64,000 nt of DNA from Subtercola lobariae (lineage in GTDB: Bacteria; Actinomycetota; Actinomycetes; Actinomycetales; Microbacteriaceae), in assembly GCF_014640255.1 (NCBI RefSeq), contig NZ_BMGP01000003.1, positions 186,001 to 250,000 of the forward strand, written 5' to 3'. Both the position numbers and the translations under genes were made by a program. A model generated the notes under the pieces. The model was not told the origin of the DNA. It made no database searches and saw nothing but the letters and a program-made list of their open reading frames with translations. The stretch's first letter is position 1; every line of letters starts with the position of its first letter. Shown in pieces: positions 7,601 through 16,441 of the stretch.

Positions 7601-9904
7601 CTAGCCTTCGGCGGGCGCCTCGGGGCCCGTGCTGTGCGCAGCAGAACCCTCGGTGTCTGCGCCGACGGCGACGAGGTTGTCTTCGAGAGCGGCCTCGTCG
7701 ATCACCGGGGCAAGCGACAGCTTTCCGCGGTCGTCGATCTTGGTGATTTCGACCTGGATCTTCTGGCCGACGCCGAGCACGTCTTCGACGTTCTCGACAC
7801 GCTTGCCACCGGCGAGCTTACGAACCTCGCTGATGTGCAGCAGGCCGTCTTTGCCGGGCATGAGCGAAACGAAGGCGCCGAAGGTGGCGATCTTGACGAC
7901 CGTGCCCAAGAAGCGCTCGCCGACCTCGGGGTTCAGCGGGTTCGCGATAGCGTTGACCGCCGCGCGAGCCGCTTCAGCCGAAGGGCCGTCGACTGCACCG
8001 ATGTAGACGGTGCCGTCTTCTTCGATGGAGATGTCGGCGCCGGTGTCGTCTTGGATCTGGTTGATCGTCTTGCCCTTCGGGCCGATCAGCTCACCGATCT
8101 TGTCTACGGGAATCTGAACCGCGATCACGCGGGGCGCGGTCGGCGCCATCTCGTCGGGGGTGTCGATCGCAGCATTCAGCACCTCGAGAATCGCGGTGCG
8201 GGCGGCCTTGGCCTGGCCCAGCGCTCCATCGAGCACCGACGTGGGAATACCGTCGAGCTTGGTGTCGAGCTGAATCGCCGTGATGAACTCACTCGTTCCG
8301 GCGACCTTGAAGTCCATGTCGCCGAGCGCGTCTTCTGCACCGAGAATGTCGGTGAGAGCCGCGTACCGGGTCTCACCGTCGACGGTGTCGGAGACGAGGC
8401 CCATGGCGATACCGGCGACGGGTGCGCGCAGCGGCACACCGGCGTTCAGCAGCGACAGGGTGGATGCACAGACAGAACCCATCGACGTCGAACCGTTCGA
8501 CCCCAGAGCTTCGGAGACCTGGCGGATGGCGTACGGGAAGTCTTCACGGCTTGGCAGCACCGGCACGAGGGCGCGCTCGGCGAGGAAGCCGTGGCCGATC
8601 TCGCGACGTTTCGGCGTACCGACTCGGCCGGTCTCACCGGTCGAGTAGGGCGGGAAGTTGTAGTGGTGCATGTAGCGCTTCTTGGTGACGGGGCTCAGCG
8701 AATCGATCTGCTGCTCCATCTTCAGCATGTTCAGCGTGGTGACACCCAAGATCTGGGTCTCGCCGCGCTGGAAGATCGCCGAACCGTGCACGCGGGGAAT
8801 GACCTCGACCTCGGCATCGAGCGGGCGGATGTCGCTGAGGCCACGGCCGTCGATGCGGACGCCGTCGCGCAGGATCCGGCCGCGAACGACCACCTTGGTG
8901 ACCGACTTGTACGCGGCTGAGAACTCGGTGAGAACCGACGCCGGCAGAACGCCCGCTTCGACCTTCTCGGTGAGCGCGACCTTGGCTTCGTCTTTCACGG
9001 CGTCGTCAGCGTTCTGGCGCTCGATCTTGTCGGCGATCTGGTAGACGTCGACGAGCTTGTCGTACGTAAGGCCTGCGACGTTGTCGTAGGTCTCTTTCGA
9101 GTACGGCAAGAAGACCGGGTAGTGCGCGATCTCCTTGGCCGACTGCTGCGCGAGAACGGTCTGTGCGCCCACGAGTTGCTTGATGAACGGCTTCGATGCC
9201 TCAAGACCCTGGCTGACGACAGCCTCGTCGGGCTTGGTGGCTCCGGCCTGGATGAGGTTCCAGCTGTGCTCGGTGGCCTCAGCTTCGACCATCATGATCG
9301 CGACGTCTTCGTTGCCGTTCTTGTCGGTCACAACGCGGCCCGCGACCACGATGTCGAAGACAGCCTCTTTGAGCTGGTCGAAGGTGGGGAATGCGACCCA
9401 CTGCTTACCGATGAGCGCAAGGCGCACGGCGCCGATCGGGCCCGAGAACGGAACGCCGGAGATCTGGCTCGAAGCGGATGCCGCGTTGATGGCCAGTGCG
9501 TCGTAGAACTCGCCAGGGGCGATCGACAGCACGGTGATGACGACCTGAACCTCGTTGCGGAGGCCGGTGACGAACGACGGGCGCAGCGGCCGGTCGATCA
9601 GGCGGCAGACCAGAATGGCCTCGGTCGAGGGGCGGCCTTCGCGGCGGAAGAACGAGCCGGGGATCTTGCCGGCGGCGTACGAACGCTCTTCGACGTCGAT
9701 GGTGAGCGGGAAGAAGTCGAAGTTGTCTTTCGGGTGCTTCGAGACGCTGGTTGCGCTCAGCAGCATGGTTTCTTCATCGAGGTAGGCGGCGACGGCACCC
9801 TGTGCCTGCTGCGCCAGACGACCGGTTTCGAACCGAATCGTGCGAGTGCCGAACGAACCGTTATCGAGAACGGCTTCGGCGAATTTGATTTCTGGACCCT
9901 CCAT
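7601..9904 (-). CDS. pnp: Polyribonucleotide nucleotidyltransferase (PNPase)
   Basis: 767 residues. It degrades RNA phosphorolytically in the 3'-to-5' direction and works in mRNA turnover. Order of parts: first RNase PH domain (N-terminal third, with [25 protein letters not shown] motifs), helical domain, second RNase PH domain ([24 protein letters not shown], then [17 protein letters not shown]), KH domain ([25 protein letters not shown]) and C-terminal S1 domain ([33 protein letters not shown]). An acidic Ala-rich tail ends it. AAGGAG lies 11 nt before the ATG, a rather long spacing. rpsO lies upstream on the same strand, separated by one membrane-protein gene. Confidence 0.98.
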   Translation of the reverse strand: MEGPEIKFAEAVLDNGSFGTRTIRFETGRLAQQAQGAVAAYLDEETMLLSATSVSKHPKDNFDFFPLTIDVEERSYAAGKIPGSFFRREGRPSTEAILVCRLIDRPLRPSFVTGLRNEVQVVITVLSIAPGEFYDALAINAASASSQISGVPFSGPIGAVRLALIGKQWVAFPTFDQLKEAVFDIVVAGRVVTDKNGNEDVAIMMVEAEATEHSWNLIQAGATKPDEAVVSQGLEASKPFIKQLVGAQTVLAQQSAKEIAHYPVFLPYSKETYDNVAGLTYDKLVDVYQIADKIERQNADDAVKDEAKVALTEKVEAGVLPASVLTEFSAAYKSVTKVVVRGRILRDGVRIDGRGLSDIRPLDAEVEVIPRVHGSAIFQRGETQILGVTTLNMLKMEQQIDSLSPVTKKRYMHHYNFPPYSTGETGRVGTPKRREIGHGFLAERALVPVLPSREDFPYAIRQVSEALGSNGSTSMGSVCASTLSLLNAGVPLRAPVAGIAMGLVSDTVDGETRYAALTDILGAEDALGDMDFKVAGTSEFITAIQLDTKLDGIPTSVLDGALGQAKAARTAILEVLNAAIDTPDEMAPTAPRVIAVQIPVDKIGELIGPKGKTINQIQDDTGADISIEEDGTVYIGAVDGPSAEAARAAVNAIANPLNPEVGERFLGTVVKIATFGAFVSLMPGKDGLLHISEVRKLAGGKRVENVEDVLGVGQKIQVEITKIDDRGKLSLAPVIDEAALEDNLVAVGADTEGSAAHSTGPEAPAEG

Positions 9905-9957
9905 GTGGGGGTTTTCTCCTTATGTGTTTGTTCCGCACCATACCGGCGCGTAGAACG

Positions 9958-9980
9958 TCGTCTTCCCGTGTGGAAGACGA
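9958..9980 (-). promoter_or_regulatory. Perfect 9-bp hairpin in the pnp leader
   Basis: tcgtcttcc (9958-9966) and ggaagacga (9972-9980) flank a 5-nt loop, about 54-76 nt upstream of the pnp start. In other bacteria a leader hairpin of pnp is cut by RNase III and used for autoregulation. A similar role here is inference. With no U-run it is a poor intrinsic terminator. Confidence 0.45.
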
Positions 9981-10070
9981 TCCTCCTGGGAACGGGGGCA
10001 AATTTTGAGAATTGTGCCGCATCCGATCCATGTGTTACGCGCCAAGTCTATCAGTGCGGTCTTCTTGCGC

Positions 10071-10667
10071 CTAGTGAGGCTCGCCCACGAGGGCGGGGCC
10101 GACGGCGACTCTGAGCTGGTAGGGGCGCTTCTGGTTCAGGATGCTCGCTGGCACGGTGACGTAATGACCACTCTGGGCGAGGGGGGCGAGTGCGGCATCC
10201 ACTCGCTGATCGATCTCGCGCGGCAGGTAACCCGCCCGGTAGACGCGACCGCCGGCAAGCAGATCGACGGCCACGCGGTAATCCCGTGCGAGCCAGGCGG
10301 TGGAACGCGGCACAAGCACCGCGGTGAACGGAGAATCGCCATGCGCGATTGCCGCTTCGATGCTGCCCTGATGGCGGTTGCCGTCGACGACCGGAAGCAC
10401 GTCGTCGGTTTCGGCCGGGGTCAGGGTGACGTCAGGGCTCAGCGCGAATGAGCCTTCGCCGTCGCGGCGCATCGTGCGCACGAAGAGGGGCAGAACGAGC
10501 AAGACGGCGGCGACCGCTCCGATGGTGAGCAGCACGGTCAGCGCAACCGCGCTGAGCACGGGTGCGTCGAGCTGCTCGAAGAGTGCCCCGATCAGCGAGA
10601 CCACGAGAACCACGCCGAGGAGAAACGGATCCCACCGCCAGAGCGGAAGTTTTTTGCGCTTTGTCAT
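10071..10667 (-). CDS. Small two-helix membrane protein of unknown function
   Basis: 198 residues. After a basic start (MTKRKKLPLWRWD), two hydrophobic helices fill about residues 14-62. The rest is soluble, with the stretches AIAHGDSPFTAVLVPRST and GHYVTVPASILNQKRPYQLRVAVG, and no recognised motif. It lies between rpsO and pnp on the same strand, after the rpsO terminator, so it may be transcribed alone or with pnp. The function is unknown; position alone gives no safe clue. Confidence 0.7.
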   Translation of the reverse strand: MTKRKKLPLWRWDPFLLGVVLVVSLIGALFEQLDAPVLSAVALTVLLTIGAVAAVLLVLPLFVRTMRRDGEGSFALSPDVTLTPAETDDVLPVVDGNRHQGSIEAAIAHGDSPFTAVLVPRSTAWLARDYRVAVDLLAGGRVYRAGYLPREIDQRVDAALAPLAQSGHYVTVPASILNQKRPYQLRVAVGPALVGEPH

Positions 10668-10703
10668 ATGTTGAATCAGAGGGCAGACATGTCAGGGAGA
10701 TGT

Positions 10704-10740
10704 GAAAAGGGCCGCCTCCCCGCAGGAAGACGGCCTTTTG
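10704..10740 (-). terminator. Intrinsic terminator after rpsO
   Basis: On the minus strand, an A-run and GGCCG pair with CGGCC and a T-run around a GC-rich loop; inner cct/agg also pair. It lies 58 bases past the rpsO stop, and the U-run is present. It should separate rpsO from the membrane-protein gene that follows. Confidence 0.8.
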
Positions 10741-10797
10741 CCAGCTCGAAAGCGATCGTTCTCGAAAACGCGAGGGATCAACCCTTGCGACTGTGCG

Positions 10798-11067
10798 TTA
10801 GCGGCGCAGCCCGAGGCGCGCGATCAGCGAGCGGTAACGCTCGATGTCGACGCTCTGCAGGTAACCGAGCAGACGACGACGCTGACCAACCAGCAGCAGC
10901 AGGCCACGACGTGAGTGGTGGTCGTGCTTGTGAAACTTGAGGTGCTCCGTCAAATCGAGGATGCGGGTCGTCAGCATGGCGACCTGTACCTCTGGAGAAC
11001 CGGTGTCACCTGGGTGGGTGGCGTACTCGTCAATGATGGCTTTCTTGGCATCTGGCGTTAATGGCAT
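10798..11067 (-). CDS. rpsO: 30S ribosomal protein S15
   Basis: 89 residues, the usual length. It binds 16S rRNA in the central domain early in 30S assembly. Seen: [48 protein letters not shown] and the C-terminal [12 protein letters not shown], all family hallmarks. AAAGGGG 6 nt before the ATG is a good ribosome binding site. It has its own terminator and is divergent from the EAL-domain gene. Confidence 0.98.
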   Translation of the reverse strand: MPLTPDAKKAIIDEYATHPGDTGSPEVQVAMLTTRILDLTEHLKFHKHDHHSRRGLLLLVGQRRRLLGYLQSVDIERYRSLIARLGLRR

Positions 11068-11167
11068 AGATGACCCCTTTTCTCTCGTTGCGCGGTGCCC
11101 GACACCTGATGTGTGGGCTCTCTTGATCCGCGGCCGTTCGACGGCAACCTTGCGAGTTTAGCAGAGA

Positions 11168-11197
11168 TCGACGTGGTGGGGTGTCTACCCGTAGAAT
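11168..11197 (+). promoter_or_regulatory. Probable promoter of the EAL-domain gene
   Basis: TCGACG (11168-11173), 18-nt spacer, TAGAAT (11192-11197). It would start transcription near 11204, inside the first codons of the longer possible frame (GTG 11181). This favours the ATG at 11226 as the true start. Confidence 0.5.
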
Positions 11198-11225
11198 GAC
11201 CGTATCTACAGTTGGGGCTTGTTCT

Positions 11226-12473
11226 ATGTCAGAGTTGGGCTCATCGCCAAGCGTGCTCGCTGACATTTTGCAGAATTCGAGGCTTCGTACAGTATTTCAG
11301 CCGATCGTCGAACTCGAGACCCGCGCTGTGGTCGCCTACGAGGCGTTGACTCGCGGCCCCATCGGTTCGCCGCTAGAGAATCCGGATGCTCTGTTCGCGG
11401 CCGCGCGAGAAGAAGGCCGTCTCGCCGAACTCGATTCGGCTTGCCGGGTGGAGGCGTTTCGCGCGGCGTTCGCCGCCGGGCTCGACACCCCACGGGGGCT
11501 GTTCGTGAACTCCGAACCCGAGGCGCTTGCGTTGCTCGCGGGAGATGTGCGGCCCACCACTCCGGCGATGGTGCTCGAGATCACCGAACGCGAGCTGACC
11601 GGCGACCCCGCGCAATTGCTGCGGTCGATCGACCATGTGCGTGAGCTCGGCTGGAGTGTGGCGCTTGACGACGTGGGTGCCGACGCGGCATCCATTGCCC
11701 TGTTGTCGCTGATCAAGCCCGAGATCATCAAGCTCGACCTGAGGCTCGTGCGTGAGATGCCGAATCAGCACGTGGCACGCATCATGAACGCCATCACGGC
11801 GCACTCGGAGACGACCGGATCGATCATCGTCGCCGAGGGCATCGAGACCGAGAAGCACCTCGACAGCGCCAGAGCAATGGGAGCGACGCTCGGCCAGGGC
11901 TGGCTGTTCGGCAAGCCCACCGAGTTGCCGAACCCGCTGCCGACCATCGCCGGGCTGCCCTCCCCCACCGAAACCATTGCGGAGCCCGAGGGGGCGACTC
12001 CCTTCACTATCGCGGCGAGAAAGCGAGTCGCTCGTGCGTACAGTCGCGACCTGCTGGTGGAGATCAGCCGGCACCTCGAGTCGCAGGCGCTCGCAGCGGG
12101 CGAGACAGCCGTCGTACTCTCGACGTTTCAGCGCGCCTCGAACTTCTCGGGCGAAGCCGTCGAACGCTACCGCGAGCTGGGCAACAGCGTGGCGATGGTC
12201 GCGGTGCTGGCGGCGGGCCTCGAGCCCGACCCTGCCCTCGGCCGCGTGCACATGCAGGGCATCGACAAAGCGGATGCTCTGCTGCACGAATGGAGCGTCG
12301 CCGTTGTGACGCCCGACTTCGCAGCGCTTCTGGCGGCGCGCGAACTGGCGCCGGCAGACGCCGCGTTTGACGGGCCGGATCAGAACGACGACGACCGCCA
12401 GTTCGAGTTCGTGCTGACGCACGACCGGGCGATCACGGTGGCGGCCGCGCGTTCGCTCATGCTGCGCCTGTAG
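11226..12473 (+). CDS. EAL-domain cyclic-di-GMP phosphodiesterase with C-terminal DICT-like sensory domain
   Basis: 415 residues from ATG 11226. The EAL domain (about residues 10-245) keeps the metal and substrate residues: YEALTR (E39), FVNSEP, LEITERE, ALDDVGA (the DDFGTG site, here DDVGAD), PEIIKLDLRLVR, IVAEGIE and LGQGWLFGKP. It should therefore be able to cleave cyclic di-GMP, though the DDVGAD variation in loop 6 could reduce activity. The C-terminal half (from about residue 265) has a DICT-like pattern, including ETAVVLSTFQRASNF and the strand-turn FEFVLTHDRAITVAAARSL. A longer frame starts at GTG 11181, but a promoter -10 box lies inside it. It is divergent from rpsO. Confidence 0.85.
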   Translation: MSELGSSPSVLADILQNSRLRTVFQPIVELETRAVVAYEALTRGPIGSPLENPDALFAAAREEGRLAELDSACRVEAFRAAFAAGLDTPRGLFVNSEPEALALLAGDVRPTTPAMVLEITERELTGDPAQLLRSIDHVRELGWSVALDDVGADAASIALLSLIKPEIIKLDLRLVREMPNQHVARIMNAITAHSETTGSIIVAEGIETEKHLDSARAMGATLGQGWLFGKPTELPNPLPTIAGLPSPTETIAEPEGATPFTIAARKRVARAYSRDLLVEISRHLESQALAAGETAVVLSTFQRASNFSGEAVERYRELGNSVAMVAVLAAGLEPDPALGRVHMQGIDKADALLHEWSVAVVTPDFAALLAARELAPADAAFDGPDQNDDDRQFEFVLTHDRAITVAAARSLMLRL

Positions 12474-12527
12474 TCGGCGGGAGCGGGTGGCCGGCCGGCG
12501 CGAGCCGCCTTCGCCGCGGAGCCAGCC

Positions 12528-12788
12528 TCAGCGCGAGGTCAGCTTCAGCGCCTGCCGCGGGCAGAGCGCGACCGCGTCTGCCGCGGCACCGCGCAGCGCG
12601 GGGGGAATAGCGATATCAGAACGCTCTGCGGCCGAACCCGCAGCCGAACCTGTGCGGGCCAGCGGGTAGCCCCACTCGTCGCGCGCGAGCAGCTCGGGCA
12701 GCAGTTCGGTGCACAGGCCGCGTCCGTCGCAGCGAGTCCAGTCGATATGCAGCAGCGCGGCGGGTTCGGGCTGGGGGGAGTTCGTCAT
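12528..12788 (-). CDS. Ferredoxin
   Basis: 86 residues from the ATG at 12788; a longer frame upstream is a shadow of the preceding gene. Cluster ligands: WTRCDGRGLC near the N-terminus and ALCPRQAL near the C-terminus, the three-cysteine arrangement of small actinobacterial [3Fe-4S]/[4Fe-4S] ferredoxins. The start overlaps the stop of the NuoF/SLBB-type gene by four bases (ATGA). As last gene of the redox operon it is the likely soluble electron carrier handing electrons to or taking them from the flavoprotein. Confidence 0.85.
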   Translation of the reverse strand: MTNSPQPEPAALLHIDWTRCDGRGLCTELLPELLARDEWGYPLARTGSAAGSAAERSDIAIPPALRGAAADAVALCPRQALKLTSR

Positions 12789-14086
12789 GCGCCGTGCACC
12801 TCGCAGCGGCCCGTGAGGTGGGCACGAACATCCGTTTCGAAAGCCCGCAGCGAGCTGAGCACGAACCGAGCCGTGCCGTCGGGGTGTGAGCACGAACCGC
12901 GGCCCGTGACGAGATCGGCGAGGCGCGCGAGCTCGCCCGGCAGCCTCGGGTCGCGTGAACGAGCCGCGAGCGAGCCGAGCACCGAAGCCATGGCCGGCAG
13001 ACCGTTGATGCACGGCCCGCACTGCCTCGCCGATTGGCTGGCGAGATAGTCGGCGATAGCACCCGCCGATTCCAGGCCGCAACGACCGCTGCCGAGCACG
13101 AAGATCACACCCGCCCCGGGGGCCGCCCCGAATGGAGCCAGGGCTTCGCGGGAGAGCGCACTATCTAGCCGGTCGCCCGGCACCCAGCCGCCGTGGTACC
13201 CGCCCACCAGCACGGCGCGAGGCATTTCGTCGAGCGGCGCACAGGCATCGACGATGCGGCGAAGCGACGTGCCACCGGCCACTTCGAGCAGCTGCGGTGT
13301 GCCCACGTCGCCGCTGACGGTCACGAGCCGGGTGCCCGGTTCACTCGCTGTGCCGACGCTTCGAAACCACTCTGCGCCGAAGCGCGCAATGAGCGCCAGC
13401 TGAGCCAACGTTTCGACGTTCTGCACCAGAGTGGGCCGCTTCTTCACGCCCGACTGACTGAGATGAACGATGTGGTCTCGGGGCACGCTCACTCCGTGCT
13501 CGAACGCGTTGGCAACTGCCGTCGCCTCGCCCGAAACGAAGTCTTCTGGCGCAATCAGCACTCGAACGTGCAGAGCATCGGGCCGCTCGGCAATGGCCAG
13601 CCGAACCGCAGCTGCACTCGCCGCGCCGACATACAGCGAGACATCGGATGCCCGCACCACCGCCTGGCACAGCAACAACCCGTCGAGCACCAGGTGTGGC
13701 GCCTGACGCAGCAGTGTTTCGTCTTTGTGGCTGAGCGGCTCGCCGTCTGCGCCGTTGCCGATGACCACAGGCTGCCGCTGTGACGAGCCCCGGCCGGCGC
13801 TGTTGGCCAGCGCCGAACTGTTGGCCAACACCGAACTATTGGCCAGCCCCGAACTGTCGGCCAGCACCGAACTATTGGCCAGCACCGAAGCGAGCTTGCG
13901 CCACACGGGAAACCCCGCACCGCCGCGCCCCTCGAGGCCCGACCGTCGCAGTTCGTCGATCAGTGCATCCGGAGCATCGGGTGCCGTCACGCTCGGCAGC
14001 GACCCGTACACCGCGTGGTGCGCCGCGAACGTCGGCGAACCGGCTCGAAAGAGTCGAGCGGTGCCGGTCAGCTCTGCCACCGTCAC
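12785..14086 (-). CDS. NuoF/SLBB-type NADH:acceptor flavoprotein subunit
   Basis: 433 residues from GTG 14086, which overlaps the stop of the cytochrome gene (GTGA). The complex I 51-kDa-type FMN/NADH fold is shown by LEGRGGAGFPVWRKL, IGNGADGEPLSHKDETLL and KRPTLVQNVETLAQLALI. An SLBB-like segment follows (VGTPQLLEVAGGTSLRRIVDAC). The C-terminal iron-sulfur region has QCGPC and GRGSCSHPDG, three cysteines, one fewer than the four of classical NuoF. It likely passes electrons between NAD(P)H, the ferredoxin and the membrane cytochrome. An 18-bp tandem repeat expands the protein near residues 65-95 (NSSVLA units), just after the GRGGAGFP motif. Confidence 0.85.
   Translation of the reverse strand: MTVAELTGTARLFRAGSPTFAAHHAVYGSLPSVTAPDAPDALIDELRRSGLEGRGGAGFPVWRKLASVLANSSVLADSSGLANSSVLANSSALANSAGRGSSQRQPVVIGNGADGEPLSHKDETLLRQAPHLVLDGLLLCQAVVRASDVSLYVGAASAAAVRLAIAERPDALHVRVLIAPEDFVSGEATAVANAFEHGVSVPRDHIVHLSQSGVKKRPTLVQNVETLAQLALIARFGAEWFRSVGTASEPGTRLVTVSGDVGTPQLLEVAGGTSLRRIVDACAPLDEMPRAVLVGGYHGGWVPGDRLDSALSREALAPFGAAPGAGVIFVLGSGRCGLESAGAIADYLASQSARQCGPCINGLPAMASVLGSLAARSRDPRLPGELARLADLVTGRGSCSHPDGTARFVLSSLRAFETDVRAHLTGRCEVHGA
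13803..13892. repeat. Five 18-bp tandem repeats inside the NuoF-like gene
   Basis: Units start at 13803, 13821, 13839, 13857 and 13875 and follow ttggccagcaccgaacta with one or a few changes each. Read on the minus strand in frame they add six-residue units of the form NSSVLA. The insertion keeps the frame. Confidence 0.9.
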
Positions 14087-14640
14087 GACAGCTGCCCCGT
14101 GCGAACGGAACGAAACTCGACGAACCGCGCCGACACCCGCCAGGCCACCGCCGCGAGCACAGCGAGAGTGCTCAGCCCGGCGAGCCACAAGAACCACACG
14201 CTCGTGCCATCGGTGCCGTTGCCGATAGCGTGCGCCAACGCGATGGGCCACAGGGCGTAGGTGAGCCAGTGCACCACCCGAAACGTTCGAAGCCCGAGCC
14301 GATTGCGAAGCAACGCGGTCACTATGATGGCGATCAGCAGATCGACGGCCACCGTTCCGAGCCCTTGCCAGAACGGCAGAAAACTGCCGAAGAACGGCAC
14401 CACGAAGTCGAGAACCGTGAGCTGAGCGAACGAGTCGAAGAACAGCAGCACCACGTGCAGCACCACGAAGGCGCAGGCCACGAGCGCCACGTTCCGGTGC
14501 ACAAGAGTGATCGAGAATCTGGGCAGCCCGGGCAACGGCCGACCCGAGCGGGTCAGTATTCCGAGCAGCACCGTCACCGTGAGTGCGACCAGCGACACGA
14601 CACCGGTTCCTCGCCCGAATGCCCAGAGTGCGGCATCCAT
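14083..14640 (-). CDS. Ferric-reductase-like transmembrane cytochrome b-type protein
   Basis: 185 residues and about five membrane helices. His residues likely to hold haem sit in helices at SITLVHRNVALVACAFVVLHVVLLF (two His spaced 13 apart) and in FRVVHWLTYALWPIALAHAIGNG (two His), the pattern of the ferric reductase-like transmembrane domain. It would carry electrons across the membrane. It begins three bases after the ApbE stop and overlaps the flavoprotein start, so all five genes of this cluster are tightly coupled. Confidence 0.85.
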   Translation of the reverse strand: MDAALWAFGRGTGVVSLVALTVTVLLGILTRSGRPLPGLPRFSITLVHRNVALVACAFVVLHVVLLFFDSFAQLTVLDFVVPFFGSFLPFWQGLGTVAVDLLIAIIVTALLRNRLGLRTFRVVHWLTYALWPIALAHAIGNGTDGTSVWFLWLAGLSTLAVLAAVAWRVSARFVEFRSVRTGQLS

Positions 14641-14643
14641 CGG

Positions 14644-15621
14644 TCAGCTCGCCTGGCGCACGTGCACGCTGTTCTCGTCGGGCCAGCCGCCGAGGGTCAG
14701 CACGCGCCCATCGTGATTCACCAGGCGCGCGGTGGTGCCGCGCTGAGCAAGCCAGGCAATGGCTCGGTAGCCACGAACAATGGATGCCGTACTCACCGTA
14801 TTCGCCCGAACACAGCTGGGCGCCGCAACGGTCACCGACCGCCACACAGGCATGGCCGGCAGCCCCCGAGCAGGGTCGAGAATGTGGTGGAGCGCCTTGC
14901 CGTTCTGCTGCCAGCGGCGTTTCTGGGTGCTCGAGGTGGCGAGGGCCTGGCCTGCGGCGAGCGTGACCTGGCACTCTGGGTCGCCCGGCTGATCGCACAC
15001 GGTGATCTGCCAACCGCGCGCTGGGGCCGGACCGGCCGTGGCGATGTCACCACCGAGGCTCACCAGCACGCCGCAGCCGAGTTGCTCGAAGACGGTCGCG
15101 GCGGCCAGATCGGCGGCCAGCGCCTTGGCCGTTGCGCCGAGGTCGAGGCTGAGGTCTGCCGGCACCGTGAGGCGGTTGCCCTCGAGCGTCACGCGCGTGT
15201 AGCCGGGAGTTCGGCTCGTGAGCGTGACGACGGTGGCAGCGCTCGGCACGCTGCTGGCAGCAGCCCGCGACTCGCCGACATTTCTGACCTCGCTGATGTC
15301 GCGGTCGTAACCGAGCCCGACGAGTGCGTTGCCGAGCGTCGGGTCGACGTCGCCGCCGGTCAGTCGCGCAGCATTCAGCGTGGTGCGTACGAGCAGGGCG
15401 AGAGTGTCGCTCACCTCGACACCGGCCGGCAGCAGCGCTGCGATGGTGTTGATTTCAGACTCCGCATCGAACCTGTCACAGGCCTGACCGATATCGTCGA
15501 GCACCTCTGACACCAGGGCCGCTGCCCGGTCGAGAAGCACGGTATTGGTGACCACAACGCGCATTGTCGTGCTCCAGAGCATCCACTCGGCGGCGGCAGT
15601 CTCATCGTGCATTCTCATCAC
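14644..15621 (-). CDS. apbE: FAD:protein FMN transferase
   Basis: 325 residues. It attaches FMN to Ser/Thr of target proteins using FAD. Seen: ACDRFDAESEINTI, GGDVDPTLGNALVGLGYD, LDLGATAKALAAD, LVSLGGDIATAG, the C-terminal HHILDPARGLPA and the conserved ANTVSTASIV, all ApbE hallmarks. No lipobox is evident at this start. The usual partner is an FMN-binding domain protein; none is recognisable in this operon. The neighbouring 117-residue Ser-rich protein overlaps its start by four bases and is the only local candidate target. Confidence 0.92.
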   Translation of the reverse strand: MMRMHDETAAAEWMLWSTTMRVVVTNTVLLDRAAALVSEVLDDIGQACDRFDAESEINTIAALLPAGVEVSDTLALLVRTTLNAARLTGGDVDPTLGNALVGLGYDRDISEVRNVGESRAAASSVPSAATVVTLTSRTPGYTRVTLEGNRLTVPADLSLDLGATAKALAADLAAATVFEQLGCGVLVSLGGDIATAGPAPARGWQITVCDQPGDPECQVTLAAGQALATSSTQKRRWQQNGKALHHILDPARGLPAMPVWRSVTVAAPSCVRANTVSTASIVRGYRAIAWLAQRGTTARLVNHDGRVLTLGGWPDENSVHVRQAS

Positions 15622-15971
15622 GACCCCGACGAACGGGCATGCGAAGACGACCCGCGACCCGAGGTGACCGACGAGCCCGAGCCCGACGCAGAATCTGAGG
15701 TGGAACTAGAGCTAGAACCAGAGCTGGAGCTGGAGCCTGTGCCATCCGACGAACCCGTGTCGCCCGACGAACCTGCGCCACCCGACGAACCCGTGCTGCC
15801 CGACGACCCGTCGGTGCCAGAGCTCGACGTCACGCTCGTGCTGGTCGACGACGAAAGCGGTGTGCTCACCCACAGTGCCGCGCTGGTTGCGCCGGCGGCA
15901 ACGACGCTGGCGACACTGACGACGACGGTCACGAGGGTGGCACGGCGCTTTCCTGATTCCCGAAGATTCAC
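15618..15971 (-). CDS. Membrane-anchored Ser/Gly-rich protein, first gene of the redox operon
   Basis: 117 residues from GTG 15971, with AAGGG 8 nt upstream. One membrane helix (about residues 11-36) follows a basic N-terminus; the rest is almost only Ser, Gly, Thr and Asp (for example SGSTGSSGGAGSSGDTGSS). Actinobacterial FMN-binding proteins in comparable operons have a similar anchor and Ser-rich linker but continue into an FMN-binding domain, which is absent here: the frame ends and ApbE begins. It may be a truncated acceptor, a spacer, or itself modified. Four 18-bp repeats lie in the linker. The GATSA near residue 28 resembles a flavinylation motif but is inside the membrane helix. Confidence 0.65.
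   Translation of the reverse strand: MNLRESGKRRATLVTVVVSVASVVAAGATSAALWVSTPLSSSTSTSVTSSSGTDGSSGSTGSSGGAGSSGDTGSSDGTGSSSSSGSSSSSTSDSASGSGSSVTSGRGSSSHARSSGS
15736..15807. repeat. Four 18-bp tandem repeats in the Ser-rich linker
   Basis: Units at 15736, 15754, 15772 and 15790 follow cccgtgtcgcccgacgaa. On the minus strand they encode six-residue units of the type SSGDTG. The period matches that of the repeat in the NuoF-like gene of the same operon, although the sequence differs. Confidence 0.85.
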
Positions 15972-16057
15972 TGCACCAACCCTTCTGAATCGTTCGACTC
16001 GTGCGCGTCTGTTGGGTATAGCTTGCGCCTCGTGTCTTGGAGAAAAGCTGGAGAAGC

Positions 16058-16441
16058 CTATGAACCGCTGAGCGAGCCGAGGTAGTAGCCGAGCGCAGCG
16101 GCCGCCACCGACGCCACCAACATACCGAGACCGTTCGCCAGCGCCGCCGCGTACCGCCCGGTCTGAGTCAACCGAACAGTTTCGAAGCTCGCTGTGCTGA
16201 AGGTCGTGTAGCCGCCGAGAAAACCCGTGCCGATGATCAGCCGCCAGTCATCGCTGAGCGCCGCCCCCACGGCGAGTGCGGTGATCAGACCGAGCAGAAA
16301 CGAGCCGGTGACATTGATGACGGTGGTGCCGACCGGGTAGCTCGCCCGCACGTGGTCGCGAATCAGCCCGTCGACCACGAAACGCACGACGGCTCCCACG
16401 CCGCCGGCAAGTGCCACCGCGAAAAGCTCGACCGCGGTCAC
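16058..16441 (-). CDS. crcB: Fluoride channel FluC/CrcB, second subunit gene
   Basis: 127 residues, four membrane helices, the usual length. FluC proteins export fluoride as dual-topology dimers. Seen: GGVGAVVRFVVDGLI near the start, TTVINVTGSFLLGL (the conserved N-x-x-G-x-F-x-x-G) and GFLGGYTTFSTASFE, with the GGxTTFST pore motif. The start overlaps the stop of the other crcB by four bases. Paired fluC genes are common in Gram-positive bacteria and may form heterodimers. Confidence 0.93.
   Translation of the reverse strand: MTAVELFAVALAGGVGAVVRFVVDGLIRDHVRASYPVGTTVINVTGSFLLGLITALAVGAALSDDWRLIIGTGFLGGYTTFSTASFETVRLTQTGRYAAALANGLGMLVASVAAAALGYYLGSLSGS

Noticed and set aside
13803-13892. CRISPR-like array
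   Set aside because: The 18-bp units are directly adjacent with no spacers and are in frame within a coding region.
13780-15510. Plus-strand open frame of 576 codons across the redox operon
   Set aside because: Arg/Pro/His-rich shadow of three genes with family motifs on the minus strand.
15880-15900. Flavinylation motif (GATSA) in the Ser-rich protein
   Set aside because: It lies inside the predicted membrane helix and lacks the surrounding FMN-binding domain, so a chance match is more likely.
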